Below, one piece after another: positions 10,933 through 21,579 of a DNA stretch of 64,000 nucleotides; within the stretch, counting starts at the first letter, position 1, and every line of letters begins with the position of its first letter. A model generated the notes under the pieces. That model was given only the letters and a program-made list of their open reading frames with translations. It was not told where the DNA came from and ran no database searches. The position numbers were made by a program, and so were the translations under genes. The stretch spans positions 9,238,001-9,302,000 of the forward strand of contig JAHRBC010000001.1 of the NCBI GenBank assembly GCA_022702545.1. Reading direction: 5' to 3'. This DNA comes from Phycomyces nitens. Lineage: Eukaryota > Mucoromycota > Mucoromycetes > Mucorales > Phycomycetaceae.

Positions 10933-11256
10933 AATACACATTCCCCATTCTATTGTCTTTTTTTTTGCTTAACCGATCCTCATACATATTATTCTCTTTC
11001 ATATCTTATGAGTGTCAAGTCCCTTTACATTTTGTAGAGTCGAAAATAGATGAGAAATGGAGGTATATAGGACAAGGTCTACAAGGCAAGATCCACCATT
11101 TTGTTTCCCTGCTTTTCTATCAATTTTTGCCCACCTTTTTATTTCTCCAGAAGACAAGATGTGTGAGCAAGCAAGGGATCGTGATGGGTAGTGATAATAC
11201 ACTTTTGTATCTTTATAATGTTGATTTCCTTTTTCTTTTCTTTTGTCTGGGCTTCT

Positions 11257-12000
11257 TTAATTGATAGGCTTAATCTAAACACAAATTCAATCAGTTATAT
11301 AAACCATTGGCCAAAAAGGACTAAATACACATTAAATACCTTGAAGTTCAATGAAATCAGAGAGAATACAAACGCCTTCAAGTCTTGGACAAGGTAATAA
11401 AAGACACGAAGACCCTCTGGATCCTCACTATCCTGTACCTCTGCCAAAGATCCCAACTTTGCCGTCTAATAGCCATATATCAATACTGGTTTTCCCATTC
11501 TTATACAATATCCTACCTCAAAAGAGATGTGCTCATTGCCCAAACGGACCTCGAGTTCCTGACTACCAACTACGTTTCTGGTGGGCCAATGAGTGTCATT
11601 TGTCCTAAAGATCCCAGTAAGTATTAGTCATCCCATTACCTTTGTTCCTAATCACTTACTTCATCACGGTACTATCGGCGATGATGCGTTTGATTTCCTC
11701 TAGGACTGCAGGACTAATGTAGACTAGCGATGCAATAAATCAGCATTTGAATCCAACTGCTAATAAACTCTGATTATGTCAATGCATACCCTCTTTCTTG
11801 ATCAGCTCATCGTTCCTATAGTTGGAGTTGTTGGCGTAACGACAGAGACCATCAGACCGAAGTTCGAATTCGAGAAACTCATGACCATAACGTCCTTTGT
11901 GACCTGAGCTATTGTCGTTTGCTATTTAATGGGGGGCTCCATCAACTGGCGATTTTACAACTTACTAGTAACGAACGTAGAATTCCTCTTGACCAGCCAT
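11257..12000 (-). CDS. Mago nashi, exon junction complex core protein
   Basis: Six short exons on the minus strand (11966-12000, 11790-11908, 11660-11723, 11517-11604, 11340-11465, 11257-11274) join in frame to 149 aa, the normal Mago length. Diagnostic segments are [74 protein letters not shown] and the C-terminal SLNFKIKPI. Mago pairs with Y14 to lock the exon junction complex onto spliced mRNA. The last exon codes only five residues plus the stop. The loop normally reading DxxWPPPDR is altered (THWPTRNVV), a local divergence. The gene is convergent with the HMG-box gene and easily missed because no exon exceeds 126 nt. Confidence 0.95.
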
Positions 12001-12439
12001 CGCGTGCTTACAGTAAAAAAAAGATAAAAAATAGAGTCGATTTTTTAAACTTTCTTGCCATTTTTTTTCGCCCGTCTACGCGTAAGTCTCTCAAGCCACC
12101 TACGTCATGAAATATACAACTCTTTGGTTTCAAACTACAAGAGATTTATCTCTTTTGTTTACCATTAAAGGCCAATCCAATCAAACTCATCAAGAGTTCT
12201 TTATTAGGTGTTAATCCAACACAATTCTGATATTAGAAATATCATGTATGCATATATATAAATAATTGTCTTTATTATAATTATAATTGAATGTTTGAGA
12301 GGTGCAATGTTACAATAGGACATTCACATGAAAAGATCGATTTTGATTTTTTCTTTTGAATAAATATATGTGTAAATATATATATATATAAATATATGAC
12401 ATGTACACATACATACATAGATATATAAATATGTACGTA

Positions 12440-12478
<39 letters not shown>

Positions 12479-12577
12479 GTATGTATATGTATATATATAT
12501 ATATATATTAATTTATATATTAAGAGTCCACAAGAGTGATAGAGAGAGCGAGAGTGATAGAGCGAGAGTGATAGAGC

Positions 12578-12610
<33 letters not shown>

Positions 12611-12626
12611 GAGGGGTATATATTCA
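12001..12626. repeat. Intergenic DNA with TATG/TA and GA microsatellites
   Basis: No gene is visible. Around 12,360-12,520 there is a long mixed (TATATG)n/(TA)n tract, followed at 12,540-12,612 by imperfect units such as GAGAGCGAGAGTGATA and then pure GA. These produce long false frames on both strands. The repeats abut the 3' end of the small secreted-protein gene. Confidence 0.85.
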
Positions 12627-12910
12627 TCATTGCGGTACATTTTTAACTGGAGACTTTACAATACCACAGTGGCCAAAGTTGGGGTCCTGTTCAATGCAAG
12701 TCTCTCCATCTGGACAGTCATGTAGGCCTGGAAAACAGTTTCTTCCTGCACCTAGAACGCATCAGGTTAACTGGGTGCTCTATTGGATGCTTATCAAACG
12801 AGTCTCTTACTGGCAACGGCTGCACTGTCTACACTCTGGCCACATGAAATAAAGGCCACCAAGACAAACAGGACAAGGCTAGATAGTAGGCGAGGTTGAG
12901 TCAAAAGCAT
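12627..12910 (-). CDS. Small secreted cysteine-containing protein
   Basis: Two exons (12811-12910 and 12627-12751) with a 59-nt GT-AG intron give 74 aa. The N-terminus is a textbook signal peptide: a short polar start with one arginine, then [16 protein letters not shown], with likely cleavage near residue 25-33. The mature part is about 45 residues with four cysteines in the pattern C-x7-C-x5-C-x8-C ([14 protein letters not shown], then FGHCG), suggesting two disulphides. I do not recognise the family. A TATA-like TTTATATAG lies about 65 bp upstream. It could be a cell-wall, signalling or effector-like peptide; none of these is shown by the sequence. Confidence 0.65.
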
Positions 12911-13279
12911 AGTAAAGTTCCTATCGTTCTTTTCTGAAGAATGAAAGAATGAGAATAATGAGAATAGGATTTATTTATATAGAAACAGCTACAAATAAAT
13001 GACATTTCATTCTAATTCAAGAACGCAAAGGACAAATATCATTTGGGCCATTCACAGTCAATATATTTCATCCTGAACTACAAGAAGAAAGTAAATAAAT
13101 AAAGGAATAAACCACTCAAACATATAAATGTCCAAAAACACTTCCTTGGATTGAAACCATGTTCCAACCATCCAACACGTGACGTAACAAGCGCGTTAAA
13201 GGAGTATATGATATGATGGATATTATATATATATATATTCTTAATTAAAAAAATTGGCAAATTTACAAGTCTTGTAACA
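12911..13279. promoter_or_regulatory. Divergent intergenic region, secreted peptide / Aurora kinase
   Basis: About 370 bp separate the two divergent start codons. A TATTTATATAG box serves the minus-strand gene near 12,970-12,985. On the kinase side a TA run (13,225-13,238) lies about 45 bp before its ATG. No other gene is visible. Confidence 0.5.
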
Positions 13280-14755
13280 ATGATTGATGAATTCACAACA
13301 CCTGTCAGGCCAGATGGCATTCCTCGTATCAATACAGTAACCCCAATATCGGCTTATGTAGACTATACTCCTCGTCGACACTTTGAATCCGAAAGAAACC
13401 AAAACAACCAATCTCAACAATTGGCACAATCATCTGTGCGTCATGAACAAAGGCTAAATTATATGGATTCTCCAGAAGTTCGGAGACATTTTGGTGTAAA
13501 CAGCATGGTTGTGCCCATCAAGGAGATTAATACAAAGGACAGGAATCCACCAGTTGATCCTCATTTGGCTGATCAGTGAGTATACAAATTTGCTATATAT
13601 ATGTTCATATCGATCCTAAAATCAATTCCTTTTTTTTTTAAATAGCCACACTTGGACAGTGGGGGATTTTGAAGTAGGAAACACCATTGGCACCGGAAAA
13701 CTTGGGACAGTATATGTAGCCAGAGAAAAGAAGAGCCAGCATGTGGTTGCTCTTAAATCAATGTTAAAGAAAGACATGGTGGAGGCCAATGTAGTCCAGT
13801 TCCTAAAGCGAGAAATTGAAATCCACAGCCATCTGAAGTAACATGTTTTTTGGTTGATTTGCTTATTCTTAAGAACAAGACCTGATTACCAACAAAGCAA
13901 GAGTTGGCTAACATGATCTATAGTCATCCAAATATCTTGCCAATGTATGGCTATTTTCATGATCAAGAGCATGTTTACATTGTACTTGAACATTGTGCCC
14001 GAGGAGATCTTTATTTACACCTACAGAACGATGGTCCATTTGAGGAAGATACGGCAGCAGAGGTATGTAGAGTCAAAAAGATTCAATTGAATATATACAT
14101 TACATATTTAAGTCTATAAAATAAATAAATAAAGTATATTGGACAATTGGCCCGTGCATTAAAGTATCTTCATGGGTTTCATATCATGCACCGAGATATT
14201 AAGCCTGAGAATGGTGAGGTTCATTTAGTTGGTTAGATTCTAGAGTAGAGAGAATAACCACTGTTTTGTATCTACAGTCCTCATAGACCACAATGGCCAG
14301 CTTAAACTGGCAGATTTTGGCTGGGCTGTTCAGGACAAGGGACGGTAAGGAAACCAACAAGTACCATTCTGACGTTAATTCATCACAGTCGAGCAACATT
14401 CTGTGGTACTCTCGATTATCTCTCGCCCGAGATGATAGAGACCCAGATACACAATGAAAAGGTTGACATTTGGTCACTTGGTGTTTTGTGCTATGAACTA
14501 CTAGTAGGCAACCCTCCATTTGAGGTCGTTGACAGTGTAGCAGATACATACGCAAGAATCAAGCAAGTAGACCTCAGTTTTCCTTCCCATATCAGTCCAG
14601 AAGCAAGGCAATTCATCACAAAGGCAAGTAGAGCAGAAAATTATACTAGTTCTTTGCTAATGTCTATGCCATAGATCCTTGTCCATGATCCTCACAAGCG
14701 CCCATCGATCGTGACAATAGAAAAGGATCTCTGGCTCAACCGTACACAACAATAA
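13280..14755 (+). CDS. Aurora-family mitotic serine/threonine kinase (Ipl1-like)
   Basis: Seven exons (13280-13575, 13646-13837, 13924-14062, 14135-14213, 14278-14344, 14389-14623, 14675-14755) give 362 aa. Aurora kinases phosphorylate kinetochore and chromosomal passenger substrates. After about 100 residues of disordered N-terminus comes the kinase fold: the ATP loop [11 protein letters not shown], the lysine in VVALKSML, helix C in [11 protein letters not shown], catalytic [14 protein letters not shown], and the T-loop [14 protein letters not shown] with the Aurora-type threonine. [21 protein letters not shown] is nearly diagnostic. The ATP loop has Leu where Aurora kinases usually have Phe. 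The last intron (14624-14674) is a GC-AG intron with a perfect AAG|GCAAGT donor. The following gene starts only 88 bp downstream on the same strand. Confidence 0.93.
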
Positions 14756-14843
14756 GCCTAGGACAGGATAATCCTTAATATTGTATAACAAAAATAAAAG
14801 ACAAATATCAACAAAAAGGAGGTGACTGCACACTCTTTCTAGT

Positions 14844-16059
14844 ATGGATAAACAACAGTCAGAACAAGATAGTCTCCAGAATACCCTTCTTCTTCTTCAA
14901 AACAGGCTTTCTCAGGCACAGGAAGCACAGCGACAGACTAAACGAACCGTAAGCATACAGACCACTGCAAGAGTATTTTTTTTTTAAAAAAAGTAATGAA
15001 TAGATTGAGTCCAAGAATGCATTCCTTGACAATGCCCATGATATAATCCAAACCGAGTTTATAGACACATTTGAAATCACCACCAAAAAAACAAGTACAT
15101 TCCGACTCCATCCTCCACCTGGACTTGTTCCTCTCTTGTCAATCAAACGTACCTATGATGAATACATTGAACAAGACAATGAAGAGCAGCTCATTATTGA
15201 ATCATGCGATGCATGGATCAAAGGACATGATCAAACCCAAGTCTGGGTACGCATCATTGTACGCAATACATCAAGGTAAGAGTAATATCAATAACTTTAT
15301 GAATACAAAGCAATAATGGTTTTGTAAAAAAAAAGAAATGTATTGGCCCAGGCACATATACACATGGACACCTTACCTAGTACATGGATGCCCGACACAG
15401 CCATGAGGAATACCCAATGCACTATTCCTACAGACCACCCCACTGTTCTCTATGGTTCATTTCAAATTCTCGAGGATGTCTCTGTAGCAGATCTAAAGGC
15501 AGCACTCCGGGTAGGATGTAGACATGCTGCTGAACAAAAAGACACACGCGAGTGGAAGACAAGTAGGTTTGTGTGTCCCCAATGGCAAGAATACAGTAAA
15601 GAACATTGGTTACCCACCCAAGGTAAGGCTCATAAATATTGTGAATTCTGATCTCACAATAAATGGCCTATAGATCCATTGGAAACCCTTACAATGGCCA
15701 GGATATTCTATCCTTCTCATGTATCTATCCAAAGTACATGCATTCTAGAAGACATGCTTAAACTAAGGGCACACACACCATTCGTCTTTGTCTCGGAAGA
15801 TCATTCACTGCTCCTTTTGAAACATAAAGATATCCAACACTTGTTTGGTTTGACAGATAGATTGGTGTCCAATGCCTGCCACCAATGCAAATCATTTATC
15901 CGGGTTCATACTCCCCACTCAGAGACAATGGAGGAGATTCTGATAGGTCTATTGAATGAAACAGAATACAGAGGCGATGAATTCGAGGAAAAAGATTGTT
16001 GGAGTATGATTGCTGCCCGAGAGAACACATCATTAGCCCTAGCGAGGCTTTTGAAATAA
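14844..16059 (+). CDS. Unrecognised coiled-coil protein
   Basis: Four exons (14844-14948, 15004-15275, 15336-15622, 15674-16059) join in frame to 349 aa, with ordinary GT-AG introns. Residues 1-50 are glutamine-rich and form a coiled coil (TLLLLQNRLSQAQEAQRQTK, then a heptad-like FLDNAHDIIQTEF). The rest is a mixed alpha/beta sequence with FRLHPPPGLVPLL, PTVLYGSFQILEDVSVADLK, and several cysteines (VCPQWQEY, CHQCKSF) that do not form an obvious zinc motif. There is no signal peptide and no membrane span. I do not recognise the family. The consistent exon phases and coding character make the gene itself convincing. It is convergent with TRP4, about 100 bp between the stops. Confidence 0.75.
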
Positions 16060-16156
16060 GGATTCTATATATTTTAATATTAACATTGTTTGAAAACAAG
16101 CGTAACTATTACAATTATTTTTGTTGCTCTAATTGCCATTTTATACCGAATTCTAT

Positions 16157-17426
16157 TTACTGGGTTTCCTGTCGGAAGGCTTCCAAGACCTTTTTGGCCT
16201 GTCCACTCTTGATAGAGGCGCGCGCTTTGGATACACCGTCTTTGAAATCAGACGCTACACCAGCAACGACCAATAATGCAGAGGCATTGAGCAAGACAAA
16301 GTCCAGGATAGGGTTGTTATCCGGCAGTTTTCCTGACAGCAGTTGGTCCAAGATCAACACATTCTCATGACAATCGCCTCCCTTGACATCAGCCAAGGGA
16401 TGGGTGGGTAGTCCAAAGTCACGAGTAGGATGAAGGGTGCCGGTTGTAATCTCTCCTGTACTATGAATGCGCCAGAACTGAAATGGATCATTAGTATAAC
16501 CATTCAAATCTACCAATACTCTTTCTTGTCAGTCAAATCTTACCGTTGTCTCTCCTGCTGGACTAATCTAAATAATAATAATAATAATAAACAAGGTAAG
16601 ACTACCATCAAAGACTGCCCTGAACCACAATTTACCTCGTCTAGCTTCTCTGCTCCACACACAACCAAAGCTTCCTTTACTCCTGTCAATTGCAGTGCAT
16701 TGGCCATCAGGCTGCCGATTTGTGGGGAATGAACACCAACGACTGTACGCCTGGGAAGAGCAGGGTTGCTCATGGGTCCAAGCATATTGAATACAGTGGG
16801 AATGCCAATCTCTTTACGCAGAGCAGCCACATGCTTCATGGCTGGGTGGTAAGTCTGCGAGAAGAGGAAGCAAAAGTTGGTTCGGTCGATAATGCCAGCC
16901 ACCTGCTCTGGCTGGACACGGCTGATATGACAGCCATGGGCCTCTACTAAATCAGCAGAACCTGATTTGGATGATGCAGCTCGGTTACCATGCTATAAAG
17001 GCAAAAAACAAAACAAAAAACCTTTCTGGTCAACATATTTTGTCTGTAGGGGTAAAGCATTACCTTTGCTACTTTTGCACCTGCACCTGCAGCCACAATA
17101 GACGCTGTTGTGGATACATTATAAGTGTCATGTCCATCACCACCTGTGCCCACAATATCCACAATAGCCCCCTGAAGATGCTCATAGCCATCATACGGAA
17201 TAAGGCGTGCGAATCCTCGCATGGTCTTTGCACAGGCAGCAACAATCTTTGGGTCCGAGTCATTCTGCTGAAGTCTTAGGCCAACCAAGAAAGCAGAGAT
17301 CTGACTTTCGGTAGCCCGTCCTCCCATAACTTCCTGCATGGCCGTTTCGGCATCCTGTGGAGTAAATTGAATTGGGTTCTGAATGAGAGTCTTGAGAATA
17401 GCCTTCATGGTATGTGTTTCTGCCAT
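16157..17426 (-). CDS. TRP4: Anthranilate phosphoribosyltransferase (TrpD/Trp4)
   Basis: This enzyme transfers phosphoribose from PRPP to anthranilate in tryptophan synthesis. Four exons (17064-17426, 16636-16992, 16544-16567, 16157-16477) give 354 aa. Family motifs are the PRPP loop VDIVGTGGDGHDTYNVSTTA, KHGNRAASSKSGSADL around the second substrate site, TVFNMLGPMSNPALP and HSPQ. Exon 3 is a 24-nt microexon coding eight residues (ISPAGETT); skipping it would keep the frame but remove part of the loop before the C-terminal lobe. Introns 2 and 3 are close to 70 nt. As in other fungi it is a separate gene, with no fusion to anthranilate synthase. No tryptophan-responsive element could be recognised. 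Confidence 0.95.
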
Positions 17427-17589
17427 TGTTGGAGGTATATTGGAAATGAAGAGAAGAAAAGAAATGGTTCTCGAGTGGGTGCGGGATTATCAAGTGAGTC
17501 ACTCTGGCCAACACCATGCTAAAAATTGCTTGGCTGTTTAAAGAACCGCAATAATCTTATCTCCTTTCACCGACATCCAAGACGAAGCG

Positions 17590-17841
17590 TTATATGATGG
17601 CACCAGTCTTGATGACAATTTGACTACTTGGGTACCAATGCCTTTGTAGAGAACTTTTAAATATTGTAAATACAAAGTACACAGCTACAATGGCTAGGGA
17701 TCAAAATTGCACTAGAAATCTGTGCAATGATTCCATTTGACTGACTCATGGTGACACGCCTTTGTACACCACAGGCCTCGAGTTATTCACATCCATTACC
17801 ACAATGGCATAGTTGGTCTTTGGGGGAAATCCAAAGGGCAT
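17590..17841 (-). CDS. Possible 45-residue microprotein
   Basis: Two exons (17756-17841 and 17590-17641) around a 114-nt intron would give a 45-aa basic protein beginning MPFGFPPKTNYAIVVMDVNN and containing VYKGVHWYPSSQIVIKTGA. The donor GTCACC is poor, the acceptor ACAAAG is normal. In favour: both exons read as amphipathic, protein-like sequence, exon 1 opens with a clean ATG, and the stretch between TRP4 and RPC4 is otherwise empty. Against: there is no homologue I can name, and a second frame of exon 2 is also open to 17538. It could be a real small gene or a decayed exon. Confidence is low. Confidence 0.35.
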
Positions 17842-18020
17842 CTAGGGCACTTTATATTCCTATTACAAGGTTATATAATGGTCTGCATAGCTCAGCTAGA
17901 GATAATACACAATTTATTTACAATTGAATGTATCATATATGCTTCACTATGTCGAAAGATGATTACTACAGATGTATAAGATGAAGGGCATGAAAAAGAG
18001 GTACACTGGGGATTAATAGT

Positions 18021-19871
18021 TTATTCTGCACCAAAAAGCAAGCTGTCCATGTCAGGAGCACAGACAAACTTTTGAACGATATGGCCAAGTTCAATGGCTT
18101 TCTTGGTCTGATCTGTGTTGGCGTCAACAACCATGACATTCTCTAGGAAAGTAGAGCGTGTTCCCTGGGAGACGTCCATGTATACATCACCAATCTTGAG
18201 TTTCATCTTTCCGCTCTTGTAGATTACAAGCTTTCCAATCATTCCTTCACTCAGTTTATCAATATCCAGTCCACGCTTCTCTTTCTCTAATCGTTCATTC
18301 TTGGCATCTTCACTCTCGGGCTCCTCGTCTTCTGCTGGCACAGGCTTTTCTGCTTCAGGCTGCTTGAATCGAGGCAATAGTGAAGGCATTTGGAAAAACA
18401 AGAGTTCATCGTCTGCTACAGAGACAAGTTTTTTCTATTCACAGTAGATTTCATCAGCACAAACTAAAGCCAAGCAATAAATATGGTTACTTACATCTTC
18501 ATCAACTGCAAAAATATGTTGTGCAGGCGCATCATCATCCATAAATATTTTGGGCAATCCAGCTACCCTTAAGGCCTCTTCTTCTTCTTTTACTTTAATC
18601 TTTTCGGCTTCTTTGGCCTTTTCTTCTGCATGTACAATTTCGACTGCTATATCAGATGCTGCTGCCAGTTTTGAAGGATCGATTTCTGTCTTGGGGTCAA
18701 TATCCATATCATCGTTAATCGCGGTAGGATCATCCTTAACTATCATAATTCACGCTTAGTTTCCATTCATATTCTATCCACTCAATCTTATAGTTACCCT
18801 TGATGTCAGTATCGTCATCACTGCTGATTTCTTGCTTACGAGACTTGACAGTTAACCAAGCAATCTTTTTCCGAAGAACAGAAAGATCAATAGGGTCAAT
18901 GTCTCCTGCAGTACGTGAGATATGGGGGAAAGTGACGGGATTGGTGCCAGTTCCCAAGTTATCAAACTTGTTGTTGATATCGGTATCTTCACTGCTCTCC
19001 TGCTCAACACGAGAGGACGTATCTCCTGCATAGCCAGCAAAACCACCACCAGCATTACCACGTCCTCTAGAAGCTAAATAACATCATTAGAAACTAATAG
19101 CACAAACCAGGTCTAGATCACAATATTCCCCCCACTTTTTTTTTTTTTACTTACACATTGAAGATGGACCGAGCGAAAAGATACCAGATGCACTGGCTTC
19201 TACCTGAATAATACCACGGCCACCACCACGGCCTCTAGACGCACCACGGCCTCTACCTCTTCCACGTCCACGTTCGCCAAATCCACCACGCGAACCATCC
19301 TATTATACCACCGTTTATTAGTATATATATATATATACATGAATTTGTTTTGTGATTTCCTTACCGATGAGTTGAGTGCTTCATCAATGGCAGAAGTAGA
19401 TCTACATTAAATTACAAATAAAATGAGAAAACCTTCAAGCCATTCCACCCAGCCACATGCTTACACTTCTTTCTTGTTTCTTTTGGTAGGCACAGTAGGT
19501 TTGAATTTCATCTATAGCAGGTTCACATGGTCAAACAACAATCTTTTTTTTTTAAAAAATATAATACTAATCCAATGAATTCCAATCAGGATTTCTACCT
19601 TTGCAGCACCACCTCGAGTACGTTGGCCATCATTAACACTGGGAAGACGCCCTTGCGAATGCTCGGGACGAATGGTGCCAATTGGCTTGTTGGGAGTAGA
19701 GGGCGTTGTAGTTACTGCTGGTTCAGAAGACGAAGACCCGGCTCCAGCTGAAGCCTCTTCTCGCTTAACACCCGCAGCACCAGCACGTGCACCCCTCCCA
19801 CGAACACTAGGAGCAAATCGTCTGGTCTGCTTATTGACCGAAGGGTTGGTAGTGGAGGATGGATCTGACAT
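18021..19871 (-). CDS. RNA polymerase III subunit RPC4 (C53/POLR3D)
   Basis: RPC4 pairs with C37 in Pol III and acts in initiation, termination and reinitiation. The gene has many short exons. The N-terminus starts MSDPSSTTNPSVNKQTRRFA, and an Arg-Gly-rich segment (GERGRGRGRGRGASRGRGGG) follows, as in the family. An acidic and lysine-rich middle leads to the conserved C-terminal RPC4 fold: GKLVIYKSGKMKLKIGDVYM, DVSQGTRSTFLENVMVVD and FVCAPDMDSLL. The penultimate intron joins FAVDED to KKLVSVADDELLFFQMPS in frame. An upstream ATG at 19940 is in frame, but the segment it adds is cysteine-rich and unlike RPC4, so I chose the ATG at 19871. Exon boundaries in the Arg-Gly region are approximate. 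Confidence 0.9.
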
Positions 19872-19992
19872 TACTTCTTTAACAAGAGCCAGGCAGCAAG
19901 AGGTTCCTTTTCTGGTTTTTATGTATTCACAGTCACACATTTTTATCGGTAGTTAAATGCAACGCTATGCCACATTACAACAAGGTTTTTAT

Positions 19993-21012
19993 TTATTGAA
20001 TGGCCATGACCTTCTTGGTCACCATCTTGAATTTGAGATTAGTAGCATCAGCATCTTGATCAATCTCATCCAATATCTGGTTCTGGAGAGAAAGCTCATC
20101 TCCAATAGCAACTGCAATCTCTTTTTGGCGGGTAAGAATATCTACAAATTGTTCAATGTTGATATCTTGCTGCTTCATGATTTTCTGTTGATAGCCTAAA
20201 AGACCATCATTGTCCAGGGTTCGCGTCGTTGGAGTATCCTGCAAGAGAGGCTTTTTACCCAAAGGACCAAGGACGCGTCCTCTGGTCAGTGCTGGCTGGA
20301 CAGAGACCATCTCGGGCGTTTCATCGGCATGGGGAGTGGACGAGTCGGTATGACGACCGGCGTGGACAAGGCGGTGGAGAGAGTCTCTCTCTTCCTTCAA
20401 GGAGTTGAGCATATCTTGACGGCGGCGCTGCTCCCCTTCCGATAAACCGCCTAGGAGATGGGAAAGTGAGGCCAAACGAGTGGTGATTGAGTTGAGGAGT
20501 CTCTTGGCATGGACAGTACAATTGTGCGACGCAGATGTTTCGTTACGGGCCAAGTGGGTGGCACGACGGTTGACAAGTGCCCTGATCTGGTAGGCATAGT
20601 TATTCAGCTGCTCAAATTCCTCGAGCCAGCGCTCGGAAGGACAATCATTTCCTTGGCGACCAACTGGAACACCCATGAAGTCTCTCCATGCCTGAGTCTG
20701 CCTCCAGCGATCATCTTGGCTGGCCAGAATACCTCTCAGATATGCCTCGAGTGCCCGACGACGCTCCTCAACTCTTGCAGGGGAAGAGGCAGTGGACGGA
20801 AAGTATCGCTTGGCCGGAAAGGGGCTCGGGAGTGGATGGTGGGGAAATGTGTCTAGAAAGTACTCGTGGAGATGTGCAAATTCCGAGTAGCGCCTCCATA
20901 CCTGCCATGTACGTACTGCTGCATGTACATCGAGACAGTACACTGTATGTGCCTTGGGCTTGGGCCTGCTGTCAACCTTGGGTACGAATATGGCCTGGAT
21001 CATTTGAGACAT
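19993..21012 (-). CDS. VAM7: Vam7-type PX-domain Qc-SNARE
   Basis: A single-exon 339-aa protein. Vam7 is the soluble Qc-SNARE of vacuole fusion, held on membranes by PI3P and the HOPS complex. Residues 1-115 form a PX domain with VWRRYSEFAHLHEYF (the basic RRYSEF lipid-binding signature) and the proline-rich loop LPSPFPAKRYF. A helical linker follows. The C-terminal 60 residues are the SNARE helix (QQKIMKQQDINIEQFVDILT, then QKEIAVAIGDELSLQNQILD), with the zero-layer glutamine in LSLQNQ. There is no transmembrane segment, which agrees with Vam7 and argues against syntaxin 8. Its length is close to yeast Vam7. It lies tail-to-head with RPC4 and diverges from TBP. Confidence 0.92.
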   Translation of the reverse strand: MSQMIQAIFVPKVDSRPKPKAHTVYCLDVHAAVRTWQVWRRYSEFAHLHEYFLDTFPHHPLPSPFPAKRYFPSTASSPARVEERRRALEAYLRGILASQDDRWRQTQAWRDFMGVPVGRQGNDCPSERWLEEFEQLNNYAYQIRALVNRRATHLARNETSASHNCTVHAKRLLNSITTRLASLSHLLGGLSEGEQRRRQDMLNSLKEERDSLHRLVHAGRHTDSSTPHADETPEMVSVQPALTRGRVLGPLGKKPLLQDTPTTRTLDNDGLLGYQQKIMKQQDINIEQFVDILTRQKEIAVAIGDELSLQNQILDEIDQDADATNLKFKMVTKKVMAIQ

Positions 21013-21579
21013 TTTGAAGATAAAGAGAAAGAGAGTTGATTTTGACGCGAAATAAAGAGGGGGTTAATATCAAACAAATATATATATGTGTGTATATATA
21101 TATATATGTATATATATATAAAGTGCATCACCTGCAGTGTATCCAACGTCATGAAAACAAATCAAGTTATTCATGTTTGACTCCACTGTTTGTACCTGAC
21201 TCAAGAATTGCTATTGAATTTGGAATATTCCCTTTTTGTTTTTTACAATATGTTTTACAATATTTTTTTCTTTATTTTATTTTTATTTTCTTTATTAATT
21301 ATCATTACTGTTTCTTGGAACATGTTATTAAAAGAAGCCTATAAAAATTAGCATGAAAAAAAATAAGATCTTTGTATGTGAGGGGGTGGGAGGAGAAGAG
21401 GGATCCAAAGGGGAAGAAAAAGATGAGGAGGGTTTCGTGCTGAGGATGGATTTCACATCTGACAATGATTGTTGAATTCAATGTCCGATGTTGCCCCAGC
21501 CACCCATGGAAAGGTATAAATACAACCACCCTCCCTTCATCTTCATGAACGTACTTCTTGTCTTTGTCTTTTGTCCGTC
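21013..21579. promoter_or_regulatory. Shared VAM7/TBP intergenic region with TA/TG repeats
   Basis: The region holds (TATG)n/(TA)n repeats at 21,078-21,121, a T-rich stretch, then a purine-rich block (21,380-21,432). A TATAAATACAACC sequence lies about 65 bp before the TBP ATG, with a C/T-rich leader after it. No gene is visible. Confidence 0.6.

Noticed and set aside
11385..11627. Plus-strand frames resembling a small membrane protein
   Set aside because: This stretch is antisense to exons 4 and 5 of the Mago gene, which explains the open frames.
12281..12852. Long frames on both strands across the microsatellites
   Set aside because: They are translations of TA, TATG and GA repeats, and the plus-strand one also runs antisense through the secreted-peptide gene.
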